Shown here piece after piece: positions 35,180 through 45,430 of a DNA stretch of 64,000 bases. The notes beneath the pieces are model-generated. The model had not been told where the DNA came from. It was given only the letters and a program-made list of their open reading frames with translations, and ran no database searches. The DNA is taken from NCBI GenBank assembly GCA_008694505.1, contig VZDJ01007754.1, forward strand, positions 48,108,309 to 48,172,308. Reading direction: 5' to 3'. Positions within the stretch are counted from its first letter, which is position 1. Each line of letters opens with the position of its first letter. Source of the DNA: Cyanoderma ruficeps. Lineage: Eukaryota > Chordata > Aves > Passeriformes > Timaliidae. Position numbers and translations under genes: made by a program.

Positions 35180-38100
35180 ACTGTGTTTTCCAATGCAAGT
35201 TCAATGAAAACTTTCTCCATGCAGTCTTCTTTCATTCTCTTTCATTCTTTCTGTCTTCAGTCTCATATTATGAACCAGACTCCTTTCTGTACTTTCTGTA
35301 CTTGTATTAGGAAGCAAAAGAAAAAACGTCACAAGTCTAAACATTTACACCTCCTTCACGCAGGAACATGGCAAAACATCCTGCAATGCTGTTAAAGAAT
35401 GGCCCTTAGGTGCTCCTACAAGGAAAGTTGTGCATTTTGGTAATGGTCTCCCATAATTATCCCGTGACTAGAGAGAAAATAGGTTCCTTAGAAATTCCAT
35501 GCAGAAAGCAGATTTAGATCCAGCTGTGCTGCCTGACACACTGCAGTCAGACAAAAACATCTATTCAAGACTTACATGGCATGGCTGCAAAAGCTATTGC
35601 TAAAATTCAGGTAATTTGCAATTTGGGTTCTCTGCAATTCATAATATTAAGGTCGAACCTTTGCTACCAATGTTCCCACGCCTGCAGATCCATCCCCTAA
35701 GTCCAATTCCAGGACAGAAGCGCACAAAGTTTTTGATCCACGCAAGGAACACAAAGCAGTGCTCAGAATAAAAGCCCTGTGAGAAAGAGAGGATCTCCTG
35801 TAATCTATCCCGAGAGGTTCATTCAGCTTTCTTTGGGTGTTAGTGCTCTCCAGTAGCTTGCAAAATACACTGAAGGAAAGAAGTGATAACTAGCCAAGTC
35901 TGACTGGCAAATTAAAATTGGCATCAAGCTGGCCTGCCTTAGGCATTTGGCTGCCCTGCTTAAACTGCAGCACATGTGTGCTGGCACATGCACTCTCAAG
36001 TGTGCCAAGCCAACAATATGTTTGCTCTCTTCCAGGGGTGTGTATCTGTCAGCTCTGACTGGAGCAGTGATATGTGTGAAGCAGCCATGAAGCCACATGG
36101 CTCATTTTCCCCCCCATGTCATCTGCCTGCCCAGCCATCCTTCCTCCTCCTTCCTTCCCATCAACTTAATCCTTCTGATTTCTGGCAGTTTATCCTCTGC
36201 CTCCCTCAATCTCACATTTTACAAGTACTCTTGGAATTCCAGGAAACAGATTCCCATGTCATTCAGATTTCTTCCTGGAACACTACAATAAAAAGTTCAA
36301 ATAAAAGTCATTCTTCAGAGCATTTCCATTAGTGTTAAAGCTAGGTGCTTTAGAGTCAACATGGAGAGTATTCAGTATTTTAATATAAGAGTAATTTAAT
36401 GTTGGTTATTGCAAAGAGAAGCCTATTTCCTCCAAGGGAAAAAGGGAAAGAAAGATCCCCAAGAGAAAAAAAAACATTTCTTGAAACATTAAGGCTAGAG
36501 AATGAAAATCACTAAAATTAAAGTGAAGAACACACTTGTGATTTTTATGAGGATTATTTTTCACCCTCTGTGCCTCTCACCTAAACTTGGACTTTAGCCT
36601 TTTTAAATGCGTTTTCATACTTATGTAGGCATCACACCCTGATACTCACCTGGTCGAGCCAACCTCACCCTACTGCCTGGTGAGGCAAACATTTCATGGG
36701 AAAATGCTAAATCTGTGGAAACCATTCTGACAAATCACTGGTCTTCCTTCCTGTCCCGAGTGTCACTAAGAAAAGATCTAGCCTCATCAAAATCCTCAAG
36801 AAATCACTTATGTTCTCAGATCTGTTTATTTTTGCTTCATCTGCTGCTACACACTTGCATTTTGGGGAAAAGGCTGTTGAGATCATGGCACCTGTTGGGT
36901 ATCAGGGCTGGTTTTGTTGGTCACAGTAAACACGTGGAGATGCAAATCATTCCCAGATATTAGCAGTGAGTGCTGTCAGCTTCCCAACATTTTGAAGCTG
37001 TGCAGACCCCAAGTCTTCTTTAAAGGTCTCTTCCAGCGCTTGATTCAGTCCAGAAGAGCCTGTGAACTCTTGTACAGCTGATTTAGCAGGACATGGATTT
37101 GTCCCATTTTCAGGGTCAGCCCTGGTCAGTGCTGCCTTGGGCATTTCTGAACTGTGCTCCATCATTCCCAGAAAAGGTGCACCCGAAATCCCTATAAATC
37201 CATCCACACCAGTGTGTGCAGCCAGCCAGGATCCCCAAAGGGATCTCTTCCTTTCACTTTTAGGGGACTGCTGTTGTGCACTGATCCAACATGACCTTCC
37301 ACAGCCCTGCTCACTCCTTCCAAGTTTAAACTATCATAACCTGACCACATTTCAGGTTTCTCTGGTTCTGCTGCTGCGGCTTTCCACTTCTGCTGGCATC
37401 CTTCAGCAGCTGTGGCCTCACAACTCACCAAGAATCCAACTGCCAGCCAAGGAACACCAGATAAAGCTGGTGAAAAAGCAGCTCAGACCATTCTGTCAGG
37501 CATTTGGACACTCAGACTCAATGGTAAAGATATTAAATACACCCCTCCAAACTTTTTGCCACAGTTAGAGTCTGTGTTTCCAAGATCTGATGCCCTCCTG
37601 TCTGGTGCCACCCTTCTCACCAGCTCCGTGTCTCAGTCCAGAGAACTCTGAGCTCTCCAAGGTCAGACAGAAGGACACCAGATCTTGCAAGTTATTTTAC
37701 TTTCTTCTTTTTCTTTTGGTTTCTTACTTTCATCTCTCACAAAAGAGCTCTCTAACATCATTCTGTCTACTGTTACATCACTCACAGTATGAGCTACACC
37801 ACTGGTTAAGGTCATATTTCATTCCTTAGACTAAGGTGATAATGCAAGAACATTCAGGCTCTATAAAGAAATACTTTTCTCTTTCAGAGGAAAGACAGTG
37901 CAGCTGCAACTAATATTCAAGTCATGCAGGCAGACAATTTTCATTTCTACTCTGACTAAACTTGTGCTTCTCCCTCCAAATTCCATGTTAGTGCATAAAT
38001 AAGGCTTTATCCCTCTTGGTATGAATTGATGAGATGAGGCAGCGCCAGCCAAAGACCTGCTCTGTGCGACACTTGCCCAATTTACCTCTAAGCAGACTTA

Positions 38101-41100
38101 GTGTGGTCTCTGAGGAAACAGACATGGAGAGTGGGGATAAACTGTGATGCCAAATCCTGTCATTTATAATGTTTCACAACTGATTTCCTTTGCAGTTGCT
38201 TGCCATTTATTTCCCTAATAAGACAGATGTGTATATAGTCTGTTTTCCACCTCTTTTTGTAAGAGAACAAGAGATCGGTTTCCTGAGTTAAAATTAGAGG
38301 ACAAAGTTTAAAAAGGGATTATTTATGATATGACCTAGTTTATAGGTATCTACCATATTTTGTTTTACTTATTTAGAAACCCAATATCCAAACAACTGAT
38401 GAAAGAGAAGCTCTTTCCTTAGAAAGAGCGGGAATGTATGTTTTTCATGTTCATGAGATCGGTGGTACATGGCTCAGGGGATTTAAGGCTCTGTTGTAAG
38501 TGAGAGGCTGAAGGAAGGCATTGCTTTCCCCTGCTGCTTTCTCCCATCCTCTTCAGCCAAGGGGGTGTCTCAGGATTGACATACCCAGGGTTTAGCCCAC
38601 TCTCTTACAAGCTCTTCCATAGCAGAGTTAAAGAGGCAAAACATGCCAACACATTTTCCAAGCCATCGCTACAAAAAACTGAGAGAGACAGGAGCAAATG
38701 GCAGTTTGGAAATCGAATATTTTATTCAATTTTTTTAAAAAACCAAACCAAAACAACAACAACAACAAAAAACAAACCCAGAAACCTTTAATGGAAAAGC
38801 CACCGCTGTTCCTGCTGAAGTTAACTGCTACTTTACTCCACATTCCATCACTAGCATGATCTAGATAACGTAATAAATGCTGGATGAGGACTCCTATAAG
38901 CTTGCCAATCCATTACAAATTTAGGAATATTGGACTAGAAACTAATATTCCTTTGCCACATGAAATTATATTGTATTGTTAAGTCCTGCAGCATGAAGGT
39001 TGGAGTAAGTTATTCTTTTACAAGGAAACGTGATATTGAAGCACGCTATTAAAGCTAAATGTCCTTTTTTAGACTGTGTTGCCTGAATTTGTTGGCATTC
39101 TATACATGGCAAGAAAACCCATGAGCTTGTGCCAGTGTCATCAAATTAAGATCAATTTCCAACATCACTTCTAAGAGCTATTTTAGAAGATGCTTGATCC
39201 CACTGAAACCACACTGATGGAAAGAGTAGGCAAAGTGACAGATGTAAAACTTATTGTTCTCCCTTCTTCCTCCTCTTTTGAGCTGCAATTTACCACTCAG
39301 CTAATAAATACATGTGAGTTAAAATTAAAAACTGATGTTCATGTGCTTATCGATCCCACCCCCATCCTGTAACAGCTGCAGAATTCCCTCCTCCACTCTG
39401 CCACGTTCTTCCTGGGGTTTTTAGAGCTGAAACAGTCTTTGTACCTACTGTGGGTATAATGAGGCAAATAATTAACGATTGAGGTCATGGCAATATCTGA
39501 AAAATGCAACCAGAAGGGCCCCCCTAAGGTGAGGGGCTGGCTTAGACACCCTCCAGGATTAGAAACACCAGAGCAGAGAACAGGAGCTCCTCTAAACAAA
39601 TATGGTGTGTTCTTCCTTTACAAACACCAGTTCTTTGACTTAGTGCCATCAGGATTATGGTTGTATAATCCTCACTTGTGTTTATGTGGTTCCAGGATGC
39701 TAAATACCATTTCAATGAATGGTTTCAAGAGAATTCAGGAGAACAACCCAGGAAACAATCCCAGTTTTACTATTTTAACCATCTGAAGCAGACACACTTT
39801 CAGCCACAAACCTCCACTTAGACCTAACATTTCACACATTCCCTGTCCTTCTCCAACAGCCTCCAGCTGAACACACCTGCCCAGAGGGATAGGGACATGC
39901 TTCAGGTTCTCCCTCAGCTCTGAGGGAAAAGGACACTCTTCCCAAGTCTGCCCAAACTGTGGGGTATCACTTGTTTGGAAAGCAGAGGCTGCCTTGCTCA
40001 TGGGTGTCTTACAGACACACCTCAAGCCCTGGTGAAGCTCCTTTTTCAGAGCAACATCTTTGACCCCAGAGCTATCCCAGTTCAGCCTCATCTGTGCAGA
40101 GTTGGCTGCTTGGACACCTCCCAGTGAGGGTGTTCTGAGCACCTAAGCAAAGATTCAGCTCTCCAGGCTGTAGAGCAGAGCTGTCTCCATGAGCACACCC
40201 ACCAGGACAGCTCATCCCCCAGGAATGCCCTCCACGTCCCAGTTACAGGACACACAAACACCCTCCATGATCCTTTTGAAGGTGGGGACGGCACAGCAGT
40301 GACTACAGGACTTCAAAGCCAACCTTGGGCAAAGGGAAGGAGCTTGTTGTAGCTCAAAGCAGCAAGATTTGGTGTTCTTCGCTTTCAAAGCCTGGCCAAA
40401 AACTCTGCATTTACACAAAGATCAAATCCCCAGCTCTTCACTTTCCCAACTAAGAGAGTCAGACCCCTAAGAGCTCTCTGAATTTTGTGTGCCTGGTTGC
40501 TTGACACTTGCTTCCAAAGGAAAACCAGAATATTCTTGCTGCTGTCTGGTAACTAGGCTGATTCTCTAACATAAAAAGCTGCTGGCTCCAAGTACACACC
40601 ACTCAAGGGGTGCACATCAGCACCGTGCCAATCAGTGCTGCACTTCACTCACATTGCACAAGGCTCTTCCAATGCACGTTCTTCAATCACAGGTGCCTCA
40701 GGCAATCAAAAAGAGATTTCCCCAATGGCTCTCCTAAAGTCAGACCCTAAATAACATGTATTAAAGCTGAGCTTGTCCCCTATACCAGCAACACCACTCT
40801 GACCCTTTAAAGCCTAAAGGAAATAAATGCATCCAATCTCCTCATCCCTGAGCCACGGGAACAGCACCCAGGGCTGTAAGACCACATTGCTGAGGTGCTC
40901 TCCTTCCTAAGCCCAGACCTGATTCCCGATGACAACCACGAACATTCCACACAGAAGGCAAGAGTGAACGTCACAGAAACGTCTGTGTGATTGAATGCTT
41001 CTCGTGAACCTTGGTGGCAGGGGAACACCACAGCCTGACATCATCTGCAACATGTCAGGAGAGTTAAATGACTGATCAGATGGCAGGATTCCCTGTGGAG

Positions 41101-41738
41101 AATCGAGTTGATGCCAGATGTGAGTCTGGAGGCTCACTGGTACAGCTGCTGACTGTGAATAAAGATTTGGCATCATTCTGTGGGCCCATTAACCAAGACC
41201 TCTTCCCTCAGTTGAGCCTGTGTGACTGGAGATCTTTAATGGAAGCCAGGCTGCATCTCATGGCTGCTCATTGACAGCAGCTGATGTTTTTCAGCACAGC
41301 TCTCCTCTCTAGGCTCAATGAAAACAACAGAGAGCAGGCACAGCCCTGCTGAAAAGGCTCCCCAGTTATTTGAGGACAGACTTTCAGAGCTAAAAACGCA
41401 TTTTGATGTACATTGACATTCCCAAGGAATTCCCATGCAGCCAAGGGACCTGTGTGCCACTAACCCAGGCAGCAGGAAGCATAAATCACAATTTGCAAAG
41501 CCATTAGGTCAACTCTTACACCTCACTTTCCCACTGACAAGGCCAGACTTCTGTCCAGCAGAAGGAGCTCATTAAACACATTTTCAGACAAATACTGCAG
41601 AGAAATGAGTGTTCTTCCCACAGAAAAGGTCCTTATCCTTCCTGAAAAAATATAAGCTAGCTGATAGAAAATAGAGAAGTATTACAGATGAATGACTGCT
41701 TCCTTTCCAGCTTTTCCTACCAGAAGACTGGTGGTCAC
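35180..41738. other. Unique non-coding sequence
   Basis: No mobile element recognised. There is a small (AAC)n run at 38751-38768. Runs of overlapping open frames occur on the minus strand at 36947-37431 and 39735-40418 and on the plus strand at 37062-37651, none with a recognisable domain. TAAT-rich segments occur around 38850-39180. Confidence 0.4.
38751..38768 (+). repeat. (AAC)n simple repeat
   Basis: Short AAC-unit run within an A-rich stretch. Confidence 0.8.
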
Positions 41739-41925
41739 TGGTTTGGGTTAGAAGACACCTTAAAGATCATCTTGTTCCACCCCTTGCCATGGGCAGGGAC
41801 ACCTCCTGCTATCACAGGTTGCTCAGAGCCACATTCAGCCTCTCCTTGAAGACTTCCAGGGATCCAGGAGCAGCCACAGGTTCTCTGCACAACCTGCTGA
41901 AGTTCCTCAGCACACTCATAAATCA
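41739..41925 (-). mobile_element. CR1 LINE 3' fragment
   Basis: TGGTTTGGGTTAGAAGACAC then CTTAAAGATCATCTTGTTCC and GCCATGGGCAGGGACACC form the reverse complement of a CR1 3' end. It continues through GGGATCCAGGAGCAGCCAC to about 41925. Moderately diverged. Confidence 0.92.
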
Positions 41926-43471
41926 CCCTAATCACTGCCCATGAGCAGGAAAGAAGTTAATTCTGCTTGAGGCAGTAAAATGAGAATTCATGCAAAGTCT
42001 CAGTAAATAACTCAGGGAGATGGAAGCTCTTTTCAGAGATTTCTGCAACCGTATTTCCAGCACTGCTCAAATCCAGGCAACTGGTAACAAAAAACAAAAT
42101 TAAAAAAAAAAATCTTCCCACCCTCCCAACACTGTTGTATGTGGGATAATCTTTTGAGGGCTCTAATTGAGGCTCTTTTCAATCACCCCATCCATGGAAT
42201 TTTTTTTAGCAGATTAAGCCAAAAATAAAAATATCTTTCAATTGCAGCACTGCAAGCTAAAACCACTGAGACCCCCCCAACAGCAAACAGTTATCTAAGA
42301 GCTTCCCTTCTGCTCAAGGTTTTTTTTTTTGCCTCATTTTTTAACAAGAACCTTTTTCAGTGAGGTGGTTTGGGGTGGTGTAGTTGCTCTCCTCTGCCTT
42401 TTGGGGAAGAGCTGACAGCAAGGAACAGCAGGGAGGCATCTCTTCACTGGAGCTGTGAGTGATTAACTCCCCAGTTTTGTCAGGGGAATGACAGTAGCAC
42501 TGAAGACACCGAGTGCAGTGCTCAGTGTCACAGGCACAGGACACAGCTCTGCACCAGAAAAACATCTCCCAGCTCCAGGGGTTTGCCAGGAATCCAGCTC
42601 TGTCAGCCACAGACAAATGCAGCGTGAATTGAGAACCCCTGTGCTGGTAGCAGGGAGGATCTTTTATCTTCACTGTGCCTCTAAACCCAAAAGGCAATCA
42701 GTCTAATTCAAATTATGAAAGGTAATTACCAAGCAAATACAACCCGGCACAAAGCTGTGACAAGAACACCTCATATAGCGATAATAGGTACAGCAGCAGC
42801 ATCCAAACATTACTGCTCTCCGTAAGATTTTCCCCCAAATTATAAATCTAAAGAGTGGAATAGTGCTGCTGCATCTCACAGCACACTTCAGGCAGCCTGG
42901 AGAGCAAAGTCACAGTGGCGGAAACAAAAAAACAAAACAAAAAAAAAAGCAACATAAACCCAAACCCACAATGCATGAACTCCAGGCAGGTGACAGAAAT
43001 ACAGGCAGTAGCAGAGGAGAGGTGTGAAGAGATCCCCGTGCCTGATCCCTGCAGGCAGCAGCAAGGAGGATTTCCTCTGCTCTCTCCACCTGGCATGACC
43101 TGAAAGTCAAAATGTGAGCTGCTCCTCACAAATCCCTGCACCACACACCGGGCTGCTGCTCCTGCTTTTCATCTCCGGTTTACACCTCGCGGAAAACCAC
43201 AGCTGAGCGTAACACCTGCACAGCAAATAGTCGCAGCTTATCCAGTGTCACTCTCAATTTTGCTTCTAAAAAAGGAAAATCCCATTTGTTAATAGAGCAG
43301 CAGATGTTTTGTAACAAACAGCCTCCCAAAATAGGTGCTGGCTGAGGCGTAGTTACAGGTACCTCTGCTGATTCCCAAAGAATGAGATGCACTAGAGAAT
43401 GTGGGATCTCTCAACTGAACCTAAAGAGTCCTTCTATCTACCACTACATTTAACTAAAAAAAAAAAAAAAT
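41926..43471. other. Unique non-coding sequence leading to the gap
   Basis: No repeat family recognised except homopolymer A/T runs (for example 42098-42111, 42319-42330, 42927-42949). No coding signal. Immediately downstream of the presumed first exon of the minus-strand gene, so probably intron 1 if that gene is real. Confidence 0.4.
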
Positions 43472-43479
43472 NNNNNNNN
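43472..43479. other. Assembly gap (8 N) in an A-run
   Basis: N run inside an A homopolymer followed by (AG)n at 43489-43502; a low-complexity assembly break. Confidence 0.97.
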
Positions 43480-43853
43480 AAAAAAAAAAGAGAGAGAGAG
43501 AGAAAAAGGGCAAACAGAAAAACCCCACAAGTGCAAAATTTCAGCTTATTTATTTACAAGGGTACAAGTGATCCTTACATGTTTGGCACTATTTACATTT
43601 TTTCCCCTCGACTGTAATCCTTCTCAGGACACTACTTACAAAGTTTACATCAGCACCCAGCCACAAACAGGGCGGTTTTTTCCATGAGCTCGAGCAGGCA
43701 ACTTTCCCACAACTTACTAAACCTTCCTTTCTACACAGGAAAGCGCTGCGTAGATATGAAAAAATTACCGGAGATTTTTAATTAGGAATCTCTATCGCCG
43801 TGCCTAGCCCTTCAAAGGGCAAACACACCACTTTGCTTTATATTCTCCAGGCG

Positions 43854-43868
43854 CACACACACACACAC
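43854..43868 (+). repeat. (CA)n dinucleotide run
   Basis: About seven CA units at the edge of the CpG island. Confidence 0.9.
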
Positions 43869-44074
43869 CTGTGGGGATGCTTTTATCAGGGTTTAAGAGG
43901 AGATGCTGAGACCACCTCCCCCCTCTCCGGGACCACCGGAGCCCCCCAGCGTTCCCAGCCCGGGATGCGCCTCTCCCTCCCCGGCTGCCCGTGGAGAGGC
44001 GAAGGTGACATTGACAGTCTGAGGTCGCCGTCGTGGCCGGCGGCACCCCCCCCGCCCCGCTCAGCCCGGCTCAC

Positions 44075-44083
44075 CTCGCTCAT
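44075..44083 (-). CDS. Partial gene: first coding exon (Met-Ser-Glu) ending at a splice donor
   Basis: On the minus strand the CpG island reads GTCGCGACATGAGCGAG followed immediately by GTGAGC. This gives a start codon with a good context (G at -3), three codons (Met Ser Glu) and a consensus donor (GAG|GTGAGC) in phase 0. The 5' UTR would extend rightwards to roughly 44150. The remaining exons would lie to the left; I recognise none between 1 and 43886, so intron 1 may exceed 44 kb. Such long first introns are common in developmental and neuronal genes, but three residues cannot identify the gene and I give no name. Alternative reading: translation runs past the donor as a 65-codon open frame to 43886, which is GC-rich, low in complexity and unlike any protein I know. 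Confidence 0.5.
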
Positions 44084-44257
44084 GTCGCGACAGTGACAGT
44101 GGCAGCGGCCCCGCCGGCGCTCAGCGCTCCCGCCGCCCCGCGACGCCCGTTAAGAAGCGGCGCCGCGCGCCCGGCCCGGCCCGCGCCAGCCAATCAGCGC
44201 CGCGCGCGCGCGAGGGCCCCACCCAATCCCCGCGCTCCCCGCATCCCGAGAGCGCGC

Positions 44258-44272
44258 GGCGCCCCCTGGCGG
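44258..44272 (-). promoter_or_regulatory. Strong CTCF-type motif in the promoter
   Basis: The minus strand reads CCGCCAGGGGGCGCC, an excellent match to the vertebrate CTCF core (CCASCAGGGGGCGC). It lies about 110-190 bp upstream of the presumed start. Promoter-proximal CTCF sites often anchor enhancer contacts; its orientation points into the gene. Binding is not demonstrated. Confidence 0.65.
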
Positions 44273-44319
44273 CTCTCACGGCCCTCACAGCCCTCACGGC
44301 CGGCAGCGCTTCCCGCGTG

Positions 44320-44400
44320 TTTCTCCTCTTCATCCTCTTCCTTTTCTTCCTCTTTTTCTTCCTCCTTTCCCTTCTTTTCCTCCTCCTCTCCCTTCCCCTC
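44320..44400 (+). repeat. Polypyrimidine/polypurine tract
   Basis: 81 bp of almost pure C/T on the plus strand with a single A (44332), immediately upstream of the CpG island. It translates into spurious Phe/Leu/Ser-rich or Lys/Glu/Arg-rich open frames (44317-44703 plus, 44121-44627 minus) that are not genes. Such tracts can form triplex DNA and bind polypyrimidine factors. Confidence 0.85.
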
Positions 44401-44534
44401 GCACATCCCCGAGTGCCTGGCACCATGCGTGCCACTTTGGGGTGGCTTCGGGCATCTCCACAGGGTGTGCTGGAGGCAGCCTGGGAATGGGGAATTATTG
44501 CGGAAGATCGGATGAATAAATTAAACGGGAAACA

Positions 44535-44567
44535 ATTTTTTTTTTTTTTTTTTTTTNTTTTTTTTTT
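44535..44567 (+). repeat. Poly(T) run with one N
   Basis: About 33 T with an N at 44557; assembly uncertainty. It precedes the CR1 fragment directly, where CR1 usually has a short A/T-rich AAAAATTCTTTACTGTGAGG segment. Confidence 0.9.
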
Positions 44568-44570
44568 AAA

Positions 44571-44729
44571 CTGTGAGGGTGGTGAGGCACTGGAACAGGT
44601 TGGCCGGGAAGGCTGTGGATGCCTCAAGCCTGGCAGTGTTCAAAGCCAGGTGGGAATGGTGGAAGGTGTCCTATGGCAGAGATGGTCTTTGATCCTTTCC
44701 TAACCCCTTAACATTCTGCGATCCTATAA
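44571..44729 (+). mobile_element. CR1 LINE 3' fragment beside the promoter
   Basis: CTGTGAGGGTGGTGAGGCAC then TGGAACAGGTTGGCCGGGAA, a GTGTTCAAAGCCAGGTGGG block and a 3' end CATTCTGCGATCCTATA. It inserted roughly 420 bp upstream of the presumed transcription start of the minus-strand gene. Confidence 0.92.
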
Positions 44730-45299
44730 ACCAGGCAGAGAATCACTGCTCTGCTCACCCCCGGCTTTCCTCTCTGTCTCATCACTCTTGCTGCCATTGC
44801 TGTTAAATTATACAGCATTTCTTCCACAGATACATGGAAAACAGCTCTTTCTATCATTTCTCTGAATGTGTAATTAAAGCAAGACTTTGGGATGTGTGCT
44901 GTTGTGCTCCAGCATCCGTCTTTTGATGGAGCACAATCTCTATATTTGGCAATACAGACTCAGATCCTCTGACTCACATATCTGTGAAGAAATATAGGTT
45001 CAATTAGCTCTGGGAATGCACTGAACTCCCTCAAATTTTTCTCAAATCAATAAAGAAAAGTTAAAGTATTATATTGGAGAGCCCAAGAAGCTTGACAAGC
45101 CCTCCCACTTCCAAGGACTACCTTGCAGCAGCCTCTTCTCTTCGCCAACATCTGTCTTCAGGGCCAGTATTAACAGAGGCAGGGAAATAAATTTGATGAG
45201 AAACCACATTTTCCCTTGGCGCTGGAAAGGCAGGAGGGGCTGGGCTCCTTCATTGAGGATGAGGAGGCTCCACGGGCAGTGAAACCAGGGGTGTGTATC
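44730..45299. other. Unique non-coding sequence upstream of the promoter
   Basis: No repeat or gene recognised. A weak hairpin (TGCTCCA / TGGAGCA) lies at about 44908-44936. Confidence 0.4.
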
Positions 45300-45430
45300 C
45301 TGAGAATATTTTAGGGATGCTGGCCAAATGTGTAGGGATGGGATCAGGAAAGCTGAAGCAGAATTGGAGCTGAATTTGGCAAGGGGTGTGAGAAATAATA
45401 AGGGCTTCTACAAGTGTGTTGGCCAGAAAA
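45300..45430 (+). mobile_element. Probable CR1 ORF2 internal fragment
   Basis: GATCAGGAAAGCTGAAGCAG, then TTGGCAAGGGGTGTGAGAAA, GGGCTTCTACAAGTGTGTTG and GCCAGAAAAG. This resembles the CR1 pol segment between the endonuclease and reverse transcriptase (a Lys-Lys-Gly-Phe-Tyr-Lys-type stretch). Stop codons interrupt it. It lacks a CR1 3' end, so it is an internal relic. Confidence 0.55.

Larger units (their letters stand above)
43890..44310 (-). promoter_or_regulatory. CpG-island promoter of a minus-strand gene
   Basis: About 420 bp with very high G+C and dense CpG (long CG-alternating runs near 44160-44215), sharply distinct from the AT-rich flanks. Reading leftwards it holds a CTCF-type motif (44258-44272) and two CCAAT boxes in inverted orientation (44223-44227 and 44190-44194). 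A start region follows at about 44150, then an ATG at 44083 and a splice donor. There is no TATA box, as is usual for CpG-island promoters. A GC box (CCCCGCCCCGC) lies inside the presumed intron at about 44050. The neighbouring polypyrimidine tract (44320-44400) marks the upstream border. The transcription start position is inferred, not seen. Confidence 0.8.

Noticed and set aside
39735..40418. Chain of minus-strand frames (135, 68 and 68 codons).
   Set aside because: Three different frames with no similarity I recognise; kept as unique non-coding sequence.
44075..44083. Assigning the Met-Ser-Glu first exon to a named gene (for example an Ena/VASP-type protein).
   Set aside because: Three residues are shared by many proteins, and no second exon is recognisable in the window.
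44121..44703. 168-codon minus and 128-codon plus frames beside the CpG island.
   Set aside because: They cross an N-containing poly(T), a polypyrimidine tract and a CR1; the translations are low-complexity Lys/Glu/Arg or Phe/Leu/Ser stretches.
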